This document shows, piece by piece, positions 1 through 9,173 of a stretch of DNA of 64,000 nt. Below the pieces are notes generated by a model. That model made no database searches. It saw nothing but the letters and a program-made list of their open reading frames with translations, and was not told where the DNA came from. This DNA is from Planctomycetota bacterium (lineage in GTDB: Bacteria > Planctomycetota > UBA8742 > UBA2392), in the NCBI GenBank assembly GCA_019636215.1, contig JAHBXZ010000001.1:133694-197693 (forward strand). Reading direction: 5' to 3'. The translations under genes and the position numbers were made by a program. Positions within the stretch are counted from its first letter, which is position 1. Each line of letters begins with the position of its first letter.

Positions 1-1174
1 TCTGAAGACCACCGGCGCTTGTCGACCAACCCCGGCTGCCAGCTGGAACGTGTGATTTCCCCTCGAAGACAACTTGGAAGCGTGATGACTCAGAGCCCGT
101 CTGAGAAGTGCAATCTGCCAACTTCAAGATTCTTCCTTCTGGCCTTGGGTCCTCTCCAGTCTTCTGTCGAACGGAAAGATCGATGATCTCCCCCTGCGCC
201 GTCTCGACACAGACATAGCGCTCATTGGGATTATCGATCGGAGGCTTCGATACGCTCGCGCTACGGATTTTCAGTGAAGCAAGAGATTTTCCATACCACA
301 AAAGGTAATCAGACACGGAAGGAATTGCGCCGCCAGATTGCCCGGTTGTCTTGGCGAAAGCGATCTGACCAGCAAAGTTGCCTTCTCCGAAAACCTCATC
401 CATCACCGCGCGGACGCGATGGACGTTCTCGTCGCTGATTTGGACGAAGATGCAGCCCGAGTCAGCAAGCAAGTCACGCGCCACTGTCAAGCGGTCGCGC
501 AGATAGGTGAGATAGCTGTGGATGCCATCGCGCCAGGTGTCGCGGAAGGCTTTGACCTGCTCCGGCTCGCGTGTGATGTGACCGGCGTTGCCGTCCTTTA
601 CATCGCGGCTGGTGGTGGACCACTGGAAGTTGCTGTTGAATTTGATGCCGTAGGGCGGGTCGAAGTAGATGCACTGCACCTTCCCGCGCAGCCCCTCGCG
701 CTCGGCCAGACTGGCCATGACCTGTAACGAGTCGCCCAGGATCATGCGGTTGGACCAGTTCTGGTCGTGGGCGTAAAAATCGGTCTTGTCGGCGCCCTCG
801 GGTATGCCATTGAAATCGGCAAACAACTCGGCTTGCGTGGGCGGCTTGATCGACTTGGTGTCGCGCGTCTGGCGCAGCAGGTCGTCAATCAGCACCTTGG
901 GCTGGACCTTCTCCTGAATGTAAAGCGGCGGGGCATGGACCACCAGGTCGGACCAGTCCTGTTCGTCTTTGCCGCGCCAAACCAGCTGCGGGTCCAGATC
1001 CGTGTTGCGCGGGTACTTCAACTTGACCGGGGCCAGGTCTTTGCCGCGCAGGACGGACTGGTACTCGGCCGTAGGGATGTTCTTGCGTTTGGCCTCGCTG
1101 TGGCGAATGGCCTCCACGGCCTTGCCCTTGGGCTTGCCGGCAGCGGTTTTCTTGGTGTTGCCGTTCTTTGCCAC
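1..1174 (-). CDS. Site-specific DNA-methyltransferase (type III Mod-like), 3' end beyond window
   Basis: Partial gene; about 391 residues are visible and the C-terminus runs off the left edge. The beta-class amino-methyltransferase motif IV, DPPYGIKF, lies near residue 172 (codons 650-661), after a long N-terminal region, which is the order seen in type III Mod proteins; the AdoMet-binding FxGxG motif would come later and is not in view. The start is a GTG at 1172-1174 that shares one base with the TAG stop of the DUF262 gene, so the two are translationally coupled. Together with the helicase/nuclease two genes upstream it should form a restriction-modification system, methylating adenine (inferred from family). 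No stop codon interrupts the visible frame. Confidence 0.85.
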   Translation of the reverse strand, partial: MAKNGNTKKTAAGKPKGKAVEAIRHSEAKRKNIPTAEYQSVLRGKDLAPVKLKYPRNTDLDPQLVWRGKDEQDWSDLVVHAPPLYIQEKVQPKVLIDDLLRQTRDTKSIKPPTQAELFADFNGIPEGADKTDFYAHDQNWSNRMILGDSLQVMASLAEREGLRGKVQCIYFDPPYGIKFNSNFQWSTTSRDVKDGNAGHITREPEQVKAFRDTWRDGIHSYLTYLRDRLTVARDLLADSGCIFVQISDENVHRVRAVMDEVFGEGNFAGQIAFAKTTGQSGGAIPSVSDYLLWYGKSLASLKIRSASVSKPPIDNPNERYVCVETAQGEIIDLSVRQKTGEDPRPEGRILKLADCTSQTGSESSRFQVVFEGKSHVPAGSRGWSTSAGGLQ

Positions 1175-3039
1175 TACTCCGTCTCCTCTTCAGCCAAAGC
1201 TTCGTCTTCATCGGCCAATTCACCTTCGGGCTCTGCTTGCTCATGCCCCATGACCACTGGCTTTTCCATTGCCTCAGAAACCAGTTCGGCCAAGGCACGG
1301 GTTCTGGCCGCGAAAAAGGCGTCAAAGTCATTGGTACGCAGGTGCTCTGGCTCAATCAGGTGCGAACGCAGGATGTTGTCAATCTCGACGGCCGTGAGGC
1401 CGCTTTCCTTTTCAACTTTGCGCAGGTAATCGGCCGGACCGACGCCGCCAATCATGATGTTGGAGCGCTTGGACAAGGGTGTTTTGTTGACCACGCTGTC
1501 GTAAAGCCCCTTGTCGATACCCTTCTTGGTGCACCAGGCCCGGGGGAAGATGTGGTGGATGTCGATGTCGTCGTTGAAGAACGTCATGACGTCGGTGGGC
1601 CGGCCGGTGATGAAGTCTTTGCAGCCGCGGAACATCAACAGGGCGTGCATGGCCTTGTACGGAGCGCTTTTGCGCGACTTCAGGCGCCTGAACTTTTCCG
1701 CCTGGAAGAAGGCCTCGTTCAACGACTGCGGGTTGGCCGTGCCACCGCGGATCCAGTTCACCAGCTCGGGCACGTCGCGTGCCATTTTGAACTCGGTGCT
1801 TGAACCGTACTGCTCGCCCAACGACACGCTCCAGAACCAGCGAGCGAGCTTGCTGCGGGCCGCCGCCGGCTTGCCCTCTTTGCCCAGCAGGGCAAAGGCT
1901 GCCGCCAATGCTGTGACCTGCGGCGGGTACGGGATGTCGCCGTGCCAGATGATCTTCAGTTCGTTCAGGAAACTTGCGGCCTCAATGAAGCCCTTTTCGA
2001 TTGTGTCAGCGTGGCGTTTGTAGGCATCCAGCGGCAATCCCAGCAGGGCCTCGCGCTTGCATGTAATCTGCGGCAGTTCGTTTCCCTTCTTGCCCACTTG
2101 TTCGGCCTGCAGGCGCAGTTCACGTGTATGCAGCAGTGTGCAAGCCTGCAGGAAGTCCGTGCTGGCGACATGCTTGAGGACGTCGCGGGGATTGGTTGTG
2201 CCGATCATGCGCGCCAGGCGCCCTGGCACAGCCTTGGCGGGCACCCCCATCCAGTCGTGACGCAGGTCGTATTCGTCGGCCGCGTAGACGGCGGTAACCA
2301 GCTCGAAGGCGTCCAGCTTCTTGCCGCCAACGTTGACCTTTTCGAAGACGAGGCAGATGGCTTCGCGGCTGTTGGTCTTGTCAAGCCGGATAACAGGCAT
2401 CTTGTAGTGCTCGATCGGCTTCAACACCTTTTCGACGAAGGAGCGTTCAAGTTGGCGGATGTGCGGGTCACGTGTTTGCCAGTGGTCATTCAGGCCGTAG
2501 AACCAGTCGCGGCTGTCGAAGACCAGATTGAGCGGGAACATGCACTTTTCAAACTCTGCGGCTGGCGTAGACATGTCAAGTTCGATGTCCTTGCCGAAAT
2601 TGGTGCGGATGATGCGGTCCGCGGGAACGCCAACAATCGCGACTTCGATGTCGGTCAGGTTCTGCAACGCCTTGCGCATGTCGATGTAGTAGTAGCGATG
2701 CAGGATCTTGTTCTGTTTGCTCTTGGTCTTTACCGGCAGCTTGGAAAAGGCGGCCTGGTAGAGCGATGTCATGCGTTGCTGGCCGTCCAGCAGCAGCTCT
2801 TCCGGGGTAGTCGCTGTATCAGGCACACCTTCCAGCCTGCGCGGTTGAAAGCGAACTGTTCCGCCGGTTTCGAGTGTGAGTAGCGCGCCGACCGGGAAGC
2901 CGCGGGCGATTGACGCAAGCAGGCTGCGAACGTCGTCATCACCCCACACATAACTGCGCTGGAAGTCAGGAAGCTGCAGCTTGCCACTGTCCACGCGCTT
3001 CAGGATTTCACTCAGGTCGAGCTTTGTGGTGTCAAACAC
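1174..3039 (-). CDS. DUF262 / HNH (GmrSD-like) nuclease
   Basis: About 621 aa. The N-terminal part carries the DUF262 (ParB/Srx-like, GmrSD N-terminal) signature: QLPDFQRSYVW near residue 25 and DGQQRMTSLYQA near residue 95. The C-terminal third has an HNH-type nuclease motif, DIDIHHIFPRAWC, followed by the NKTPLSKRSN segment typical of GmrSD/DUF1524 proteins. Such proteins cleave DNA, in some cases only modified DNA. I chose GTG at 3037-3039, which overlaps the stop of the helicase gene by 8 nt and follows AAAGGGGG; a TTG at 3081 is the longer alternative. It lies between the restriction helicase and the methyltransferase with overlaps on both sides, so it is probably an integral part of that system, possibly giving a second nuclease activity or a guard against modified phage DNA. 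Confidence 0.82.
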   Translation of the reverse strand: MFDTTKLDLSEILKRVDSGKLQLPDFQRSYVWGDDDVRSLLASIARGFPVGALLTLETGGTVRFQPRRLEGVPDTATTPEELLLDGQQRMTSLYQAAFSKLPVKTKSKQNKILHRYYYIDMRKALQNLTDIEVAIVGVPADRIIRTNFGKDIELDMSTPAAEFEKCMFPLNLVFDSRDWFYGLNDHWQTRDPHIRQLERSFVEKVLKPIEHYKMPVIRLDKTNSREAICLVFEKVNVGGKKLDAFELVTAVYAADEYDLRHDWMGVPAKAVPGRLARMIGTTNPRDVLKHVASTDFLQACTLLHTRELRLQAEQVGKKGNELPQITCKREALLGLPLDAYKRHADTIEKGFIEAASFLNELKIIWHGDIPYPPQVTALAAAFALLGKEGKPAAARSKLARWFWSVSLGEQYGSSTEFKMARDVPELVNWIRGGTANPQSLNEAFFQAEKFRRLKSRKSAPYKAMHALLMFRGCKDFITGRPTDVMTFFNDDIDIHHIFPRAWCTKKGIDKGLYDSVVNKTPLSKRSNIMIGGVGPADYLRKVEKESGLTAVEIDNILRSHLIEPEHLRTNDFDAFFAARTRALAELVSEAMEKPVVMGHEQAEPEGELADEDEALAEEETE

Positions 3040-6000
3040 TGCTGCCCCCTTTGGCCTGACCGCCGGCAACGGCCTGCTCAATCATCTTGTTGAACTCGCC
3101 GGCTACCTTGGCCTTGAAGTCGGCGTCGATCATGAAGATGTCGGTGAACTCGGCAAAGGCCCACCGGCCGTGGTTTCCCAGGTGGTTCACGCCCGGGACC
3201 CAGTAGGTGTCCATGGTGGACTTCTTTTCCTTGGCGTCTTCGCGGCGATAGCCCTTGATCTCGACGATCAGGTGCAGCAGGTCATTCGGCCCGTGGCCGT
3301 CGTCCACCAGCACGATGAAATCCGGCAGGTACGTCTTGGTGGCGGAACCCAGCCGGTAGGGCACTTCCAGGCCCAGGTTGTGGTTCTTGACGTAAGCCTG
3401 GACCCTGGGGTGCGACTCGGCAACGCGGCAGAACTCGGCCTCCCAGTCGCTGTCAAGCACGACCCAGTTCACGTGGCAACGGTTTGCGCTGGTCTGCCAG
3501 CGGTCCTGGCGTGACGTGTTGAAGCGCACGTGTGCGCTGGAGCCCACGGGGTTGTAGGGGTCCAGCAGGGCCTTGATCGGGTGCTGACCTTGAAACTTGC
3601 GGGTGATGGCTTGTGCGATGCGGTTGCAGGCCATGTCGGCAAGGTCCTGGTACATTAGCAGTGCGGCGTAAGTGCCGCCCTTGCAGTCCAGGTGGTTCTC
3701 CAGCCATTGCCGTGTGATGCGCTTGAGTTGGCCAAACAGGTGCAACTGGGGGTCCTGCCCGGCGTCGCGCCACTTGGTGTAAAGCAGCCTGTGGGTCAGG
3801 TGGAAAAGCAGGCTGGACGACCGCATTTCGGACAGGTGCTCCAGGTTCATGTCCACGGCTTCGCCGATGATGCCGGAGTTGCGGGTGATGGATGGACCAA
3901 CCAGATCGGGCGTCAGCACCAGTGTTGAATCTGCGTTGAACTCGGCTTCCAGTCGGTCTTCGGGCAGTTCCACGCGATAGCCGACCACGCGGGGGAAGCG
4001 AATTTCCAGCGCGTCGCGTTGAGGTCGGACAGCTTGCACAGTGATGGTTTCGCGCGGCGGTTGGGGCGGCGCGATGACGGGCTTGGCCGTGAAATCAAAG
4101 GGAATGCCAAAGACGTCGGCGTACTCGACGTTGAACAGGCCATCGTCGTTGAGTTCGTAGGACTGACGACGCAACGCGCGGCCGATGACTTGTTCGCACA
4201 GCAGCTGGGTGCCAAAAGCGCGCACGCCCAGGACGTGGGTGACGGTGTTTGCGTCCCAGCCTTCGGTAAGCATTGAGACGGACACGACACAGCGGATGTC
4301 GGCACCAAGCTTGCCGTGTTTGCCGACGGTGTTCATGACTTCGCGCAGCAGTTCGGTGTCGGTGATCTTTTCGCTGGCCTGGGCGTCGCCGGTACGGGCC
4401 CTGATCTCGTCTTTGAAGCGTGCGATTTCATCGGCCGCCATCTCGCGGAACTTGTCGTCCAGCGCATCGCCGGCCTCAAGCTGTTCGCTGTCAATCAGCA
4501 AGGTCCGCAGGCGGGGCTCAGGGTCACCGGTGTCTTCCCTGAAGTTGCGGAACAGCGCCAGCCGCCCGTTCTCAAAGGTCTTGGTGCCGTCAGGCTGGGT
4601 GCGGTGAAAGCCGGAGATGTAGTCGTAGACCAGCTTTGAAATGGACGTGTTCTGGCAGACGATGATGAAGCAGGGCGGTACCTCGATTTCCTTTTCTTTC
4701 CACAGCTTGAACGTCTTCTCGTAATGGCCGTACAGGGCCTGCAGGGCCGTCTGCAGACGCACCGGCAGACTGAGAGGGTCAAGGTCCTGGGCCTTGCCGC
4801 GGCCCTTCTTGGGCATGTCCTTGCGGATGTTCTCCCACAGGTTGCGGAACAGCGGCATTTCTTTGCCCGGGATGTTTTCGGCCACGGGCACGCGGGGCAG
4901 CTTGACGATGCCGCACTCGATGGCGTCCATCAGCGAAAAGTCGCTCATGGTCCAGGGAAACAGCGTGCCCTCGGCATAGCCGGAACCGCGCAGGAAGAAC
5001 GGCGTGGCGGACAGGTCCATCACGCGGTGGATGCCCAGGTTGCGGCCGACGGCCTCCAGGCCCGAAATCCAGACACGGGCGGCCTCGTTGTTGCGGCTGG
5101 CCTCGTCCTTTTCATCGCTGGCCAGGTCTTCGTCGTCGGCTTCTTCGGGCTTGGACCGGTAACAGTGGTGGGCCTCGTCGTTGAGCACCATGATGTTCTT
5201 CATGCCCATGAGGTCGGGCATGACGCGCTGGATCATCTGGCCTTCAGTCTCCAGCGTGTTCAGGGCTTCGCCACTACGGCCCTGCAGCAGCGCGCGGCCG
5301 CCCGACGAAATTTCGACACGTTCGCGCAACTTGAAGGCGTGGTAGTTGGTGATGACGATCTTGGCGCGCTTGATGTCGTCAACCATGTCCGCAGGTACCA
5401 GCTCGCGGCTTGCGTAGTAGCTGCCCGGATCGTTGGGCTGCAAGACACGCAGCCGGTCCTTGATCGTCAGGCCGGGGGTGCACACCAGAAACCCGCGCGT
5501 GAAGTTCTTGCTACCCGGCCGGCGCACTGAGTTTACGATCTGCCAGGCGATCAGCATGGCCATGACGGTGGTCTTACCCGCGCCGGTGGCCAACTTCAGG
5601 GCAAGGCGCAAGAGCTGGGGGTTGGCATCGCGGCTGGCACCGGCCAGGTGTTCCAGGATGCGCTTGCCATCTTTGCTGTGGGGCGCCACTTCGGCCAGCC
5701 AGATCGCTGTCTCTACAGCCTCAACCTGGCAGAAGAACGGGCGCACACTGTTGAATCTATGATGCCGCCAGTGTTGCAGCAGCCGCGCGGTTTCCGGCGT
5801 GACCTGCCATTCCTGGGGGCTGGGGCGGGAACGCCAGGCACCCACCAGGCCCCGGACCTCATTGATGATCGAGGTTGGGTCGTACTGCTGCTGCTTGGTG
5901 GACAGCCCTTTGCCTTCGTCAAAGATGATCTGCTCTTGCTTCTGGCCCTTCTTGTGCTTCTTGGGCTTGGGGATTGGCGTGATGAACTCGGCACGACGGC

Positions 6001-6130
6001 GACGTTCAAGGATCTGTAGCGTCGGCTGGCCGTGCTGGTCCAGTTCCCAATGGCGGGTAGGCACCGTGTAGGGTGAGTTGAGGATCGGCCGTTCAAAGAA
6101 CTGGTTGGTTGCCCCTTCGCCGTCGTTCAC
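3032..6130 (-). CDS. BPTD_3080-type restriction endonuclease (DEAD/DEAH helicase-nuclease, Res-like)
   Basis: About 1032 aa. Superfamily 2 helicase motifs are clear: Walker A region LATGAGKTTVMAMLIAWQ, Walker B-like LNDEAHHCY, motif III-like DLSATPFF, and motif VI QVIGRALRRQSY after SMLTEGWD. Near the C-terminus DFIVLVDDG followed by VEIKGYR is a PD-(D/E)xK-like nuclease core. The N-terminal FERPILNSPY...PTRHWELD block is how this family (RefSeq 'BPTD_3080 family restriction endonuclease', recalled from memory) begins, so I take the GTG at 6130, preceded by GGGGG, rather than the TTG at 6238 that adds 36 unlike residues. It should cleave or translocate unmodified DNA together with the downstream methyltransferase. 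Confidence 0.85.
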   Translation of the reverse strand: MNDGEGATNQFFERPILNSPYTVPTRHWELDQHGQPTLQILERRRRAEFITPIPKPKKHKKGQKQEQIIFDEGKGLSTKQQQYDPTSIINEVRGLVGAWRSRPSPQEWQVTPETARLLQHWRHHRFNSVRPFFCQVEAVETAIWLAEVAPHSKDGKRILEHLAGASRDANPQLLRLALKLATGAGKTTVMAMLIAWQIVNSVRRPGSKNFTRGFLVCTPGLTIKDRLRVLQPNDPGSYYASRELVPADMVDDIKRAKIVITNYHAFKLRERVEISSGGRALLQGRSGEALNTLETEGQMIQRVMPDLMGMKNIMVLNDEAHHCYRSKPEEADDEDLASDEKDEASRNNEAARVWISGLEAVGRNLGIHRVMDLSATPFFLRGSGYAEGTLFPWTMSDFSLMDAIECGIVKLPRVPVAENIPGKEMPLFRNLWENIRKDMPKKGRGKAQDLDPLSLPVRLQTALQALYGHYEKTFKLWKEKEIEVPPCFIIVCQNTSISKLVYDYISGFHRTQPDGTKTFENGRLALFRNFREDTGDPEPRLRTLLIDSEQLEAGDALDDKFREMAADEIARFKDEIRARTGDAQASEKITDTELLREVMNTVGKHGKLGADIRCVVSVSMLTEGWDANTVTHVLGVRAFGTQLLCEQVIGRALRRQSYELNDDGLFNVEYADVFGIPFDFTAKPVIAPPQPPRETITVQAVRPQRDALEIRFPRVVGYRVELPEDRLEAEFNADSTLVLTPDLVGPSITRNSGIIGEAVDMNLEHLSEMRSSSLLFHLTHRLLYTKWRDAGQDPQLHLFGQLKRITRQWLENHLDCKGGTYAALLMYQDLADMACNRIAQAITRKFQGQHPIKALLDPYNPVGSSAHVRFNTSRQDRWQTSANRCHVNWVVLDSDWEAEFCRVAESHPRVQAYVKNHNLGLEVPYRLGSATKTYLPDFIVLVDDGHGPNDLLHLIVEIKGYRREDAKEKKSTMDTYWVPGVNHLGNHGRWAFAEFTDIFMIDADFKAKVAGEFNKMIEQAVAGGQAKGGSSV

Positions 6131-6253
6131 GTCGCCCCCGCCGCGATAGCCGTTTCGTGCCGAGACTGACCGGCCGCAAACTTGTTGATGTAGTTTTCTG
6201 CGACTCGGGACTTTACCTGCATGTGCGACAGGTGCCAACCTTGCTGGCCGGGT

Positions 6254-7774
6254 TCATTGGCCCCAATGATACTGGCCGGTCACGCGTCGAACGTAGCCAT
6301 GGCCGATGCCCCAATCCGGGCGGTTTTCGGGCCGTGTATCCAGCTTGTATTCGGCGTGGGCCTTCCAGCAGCGCTTGTCAGTCAGTGTTTGGCCATCGGG
6401 GACGATGTAGACGGCCTCGCCGTCAGGCCGGAAGCCATATCCCAGCACGACCCGTGGGTGCCCTTGGCCTGACGTGCAGGAAGCGCCCAAGGGGAACGCA
6501 AACTGGCCTGCCCCATCGGCGCGAATCGCTGGGTGTATTTGGTTCTGCTGCATAAACTCAGCCGCGGCAGTAGTACCTGTTGCCAGGCTCTCGGGCACAA
6601 AGCTGGCGTCTGTCGATGCCATGGCGGCGGCTTCCACTGCGGCGACACGAAGCCTTGTCGCCAGGATCTCGCGGCCGGTGGGTACATCTCCGAAACATCG
6701 TCCAAGCGCCCAGAACAGGATGTATGCAACGTGCGTTGTCGAGGCCGCTTCCGGTGCATCGTGACACATATGGCCGTGGGAATTCAGTTGATGGGCGCGC
6801 ACAGCGTACTTGCGCCACTCACCGGGCTTGCAGGCAAGGACTGCACCCAGCAGCAGAGCATGGACTAACGCATGAGGAAGGTGTGCGCCTTCAGGTGTGT
6901 CCCCGTCGGGTTTCGAAAGCTGAAACAACAGGTCCGCAGCCTGTTGGGCACTCTCGGGTGGCGCCTGACGCTGGGCAAACTTGCGCAACTGGAGAAGCGC
7001 CAAACGGCCTTGTGAAAACAGGGGCCACTTCCGCTTCACAACCAACTCGGCAAGGGCAAGGTCAACGGCGGTTTCGATGACCTGGCTTGGTTTCAAGTAC
7101 CCGAAGGCGACACGCATCGGGTTTTCGAGGCCTCCATCGAGCGTGAAGGCCACTGGCCGCGGCGATGCGATGCTTGCCGCCAGCGCAAGAATCTGACTGG
7201 GTTCCTTGCGCCCACCAAAATTGATGGCAGCCAGCATTTCGGGTGACGGGGACTCCGACCAATCCCAACGACCGGGGTTGTGCAATGCACCCGGCACAAG
7301 GCTTAAGACCGCGTTGGTATCGGTATCTGCGTCCCCAGTCTCCCATATCGGTGGTGGCGGCTCCGCGAATTCGACCGCCCTGGTGGGTTCCGCCGGCGTG
7401 CCTGCGGGTGACTGCTGCAAGGCGAACATGGTTGACCACACCATGTGCAAGGCGTGGACGTACCCGTCTCCGACTGCCGCGGCGTTTGTGTGGCACGTAT
7501 TCTTGAAGTTGCCGTAGGCGGTCGCATTGGACATGGCGGCGACGGCGGCACTCCAATCCTTTTTGGGCAGAATCACCCGGTAGCGATAGTCCGTGCCGCC
7601 AAGCTCCAGGATTTCGCGGTGCCCCAGCAGATCCGGCAGGAACTTCTGCAGGTTTACCAGGTGCTGGCGAACACGTGCACGCACCTGGATCAGGTCGGGG
7701 TCCATCGCACCCTTGCCTGCTGACTTGCGCGCGCAGGTGGCACTAAAAAAACCGAGCGTCGTAAACAGCCACAT
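6254..7774 (-). CDS. Two-part protein: small conserved 'MWLFTT...GFF' domain fused to an unknown domain
   Basis: 506 aa, ATG at 7774 with GGGGG upstream. Residues 1 to about 120 (MWLFTTLGFFS, then RARVRQHLVNL, TDYRYRVILPKKDW, YGNFKN, HALHMVWSTMFALQ) look like a widespread stand-alone protein of about 110-120 aa that I recognise from many genomes but that has no assigned function. The remaining 380 residues are predicted alpha-helical with Ala/His-rich stretches, ending in a probably beta-rich tail (LGYGFRPDGEAVYIVPDGQ); I do not recognise them. The gene is first in the restriction-modification cluster, 123 nt upstream of the chosen start of the helicase gene. A regulatory or effector role in that system is only an inference. 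Confidence 0.7.
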   Translation of the reverse strand: MWLFTTLGFFSATCARKSAGKGAMDPDLIQVRARVRQHLVNLQKFLPDLLGHREILELGGTDYRYRVILPKKDWSAAVAAMSNATAYGNFKNTCHTNAAAVGDGYVHALHMVWSTMFALQQSPAGTPAEPTRAVEFAEPPPPIWETGDADTDTNAVLSLVPGALHNPGRWDWSESPSPEMLAAINFGGRKEPSQILALAASIASPRPVAFTLDGGLENPMRVAFGYLKPSQVIETAVDLALAELVVKRKWPLFSQGRLALLQLRKFAQRQAPPESAQQAADLLFQLSKPDGDTPEGAHLPHALVHALLLGAVLACKPGEWRKYAVRAHQLNSHGHMCHDAPEAASTTHVAYILFWALGRCFGDVPTGREILATRLRVAAVEAAAMASTDASFVPESLATGTTAAAEFMQQNQIHPAIRADGAGQFAFPLGASCTSGQGHPRVVLGYGFRPDGEAVYIVPDGQTLTDKRCWKAHAEYKLDTRPENRPDWGIGHGYVRRVTGQYHWGQ

Positions 7775-7954
7775 ATCAGCCCCCGTGAGCTTGCCCCGCC
7801 AAGGTCAAAAAGCAAGTTCTGCGCTAGGCAGCATACACGGAGACGCGACATTTGCCGTGCAGGCCTGACGAACCACAGGTGCCCAATGATGGTGCAGCTT
7901 GACAGCCGATGTCGGCACTAAAGGGAACGCGCCTGTGCTACGTGCGGTTCGCTT

Positions 7955-8199
7955 CTGGAAAAGAACACCAAGGGTGGCCTGGTGATCGTGGGCGCGTTGA
8001 ACCTCGGCGGCACTGTGGAAACCGTGCCGAATCCGGTCTCTATCGCCGAGCTGGCGATCGACAAGCACGCCCAGACACTGCTGATGCATGTAAGAGCCCG
8101 CAAACAGCTGGTCGACCTGCCAGACAACCTGGCAGCCAAGTTGCGCATGAGTTCTACGCCGACGCGGCCGATGCCGTGCTAAAGGCAATAGAAAAGTAG
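7955..8199 (+). pseudogene. brxL: C-terminal remnant of BREX Lon-like protease BrxL, frameshifted
   Basis: On the plus strand, opposite to its neighbours, one frame reads LEKNTKGGLVIVGALNLGG followed by VSIAELAIDKHAQTLLM and ARKQLVDLPDNLAAKLRM. At about 8147-8149 the frame shifts and the sequence goes on as EFYADAADAVLKAIEK and a TAG stop. This is the pattern of the extreme C-terminus of BrxL, the Lon-protease-like protein of BREX phage-defence systems. Nothing recognisable as the AAA+ or N-terminal part precedes it. So it is a truncated and frameshifted scar of a former BREX locus. Identification is from remembered family consensus; the Lon-like fold assignment is surer than the exact subfamily. 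Confidence 0.6.
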
Positions 8200-8256
8200 T
8201 TGCGCCATCGTGCGGTGTGGAGACGGGCGCCATTTCTGGCGCCCGCGCTGTGTTCC

Positions 8257-9051
8257 CTAACCGACATTACCCCAGCGTTCGCCGCTCCAGATGCGGAAAA
8301 TCTGGCGAATATGCACCCCGTACTTGGCTGCATACTCGCGGGCAAAAAGCTTGCGAGACTTGATTTCGGATACATCGTCACGTGTCAAGCGGCATGCGGG
8401 ACGCAGGTCAGGACGACCCATCTGGCCCGATTCGCAGGCCGCGCGGTGATTATCTTTGGCACTGCACCACTCCAGATTCACAAGGCGGTTATCCAACGGG
8501 TTGCCGTTCTTGTGATGGACCTGAGGCAGGTTCAGCGGATTCGGAATGAATGCTGCGGCCACAAGTTTGTGTACTTCGCGCGCGGCATAGCCAATGCTGA
8601 CGGTCACGTATCCGTTTGTCCCGACGCGCTGTGTGGGAACCCGGCCCGCACTGCCCCCGTTTCCCGTGCGAGTCCGCACGACTCTACCGAGATTGCTAAC
8701 CGCGAAGTAAGTCCCGAACGGGCCAATCACCCATGTCGGCAAGATTCGCCACTCTTCTGTGGCCAGTTCCTCTTCCGTGAACACAGGCGGACGATTCGCG
8801 CCCAACACTTTCCTGCGAAGTTGGGCGCAGGTGAACAGCCTCTCGCCGGCTTGGGTAGAAAAGAACGCGATCAGGAAAGCGAGTGCAACGGCGTAAGGCG
8901 GTGACACAGACATCGAAACAAGTCTTCCCTTCTTGATGTTGTCGGTGATGGTTCGCAGGGGGATGCCCGTCGCCAATGAGATGGCAGAGGCACTCGACGT
9001 TTCAGCCAATCCCAGTTCCTGCAAGCGCTTCTCTAGTTCAGCTTTGGTCAT
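8257..9051 (-). CDS. NUMOD4/HNH endonuclease with N-terminal helix-turn-helix
   Basis: 264 aa. ATG at 9051 follows AAGGAG with 6-nt spacing; a longer reading from 9261 lacks this signal. N-terminal residues 1-45 look like a helix-turn-helix (SASAISLATGIPLRTITDNI). Near the middle, EEWRIL...YAVSNLGRV-type residues mark a NUMOD4 domain, then VHHKNGNPLDNRLVNLEWC is a complete HNH motif. The C-terminus (RLTRDDVSEIKSR to IWSGERWGNV) resembles the modular DNA-binding tails of phage homing endonucleases. It lies directly behind the capsid-like fragment, as intron- or free-standing homing endonucleases often do in phage structural genes. Probably a phage-derived mobile endonuclease. Confidence 0.8.
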   Translation of the reverse strand: MTKAELEKRLQELGLAETSSASAISLATGIPLRTITDNIKKGRLVSMSVSPPYAVALAFLIAFFSTQAGERLFTCAQLRRKVLGANRPPVFTEEELATEEWRILPTWVIGPFGTYFAVSNLGRVVRTRTGNGGSAGRVPTQRVGTNGYVTVSIGYAAREVHKLVAAAFIPNPLNLPQVHHKNGNPLDNRLVNLEWCSAKDNHRAACESGQMGRPDLRPACRLTRDDVSEIKSRKLFAREYAAKYGVHIRQIFRIWSGERWGNVG

Positions 9052-9173
9052 TACCTGCTCCTTTCTGGTGCCGACCGCTGAGCGCGGCTGGCCACACCTA
9101 AAGGATGGAGGTTTGCTGAGGCGATCCCGGGCGATCGCGAAGAAAAACTTGCACCAGCTCAAGGTCTGGGGCT

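Noticed and set aside
338-5762. Plus-strand frames opposite the restriction genes
   Set aside because: They are shadows of high-GC minus-strand genes, without ribosome sites or recognisable domains.
6254-7774. ADP-ribosylglycohydrolase assignment for the C-terminal part of the 506-aa protein
   Set aside because: A short 'NSHGHMCHDAPEA' stretch recalls the family, but the metal-binding Asp motifs are not found.
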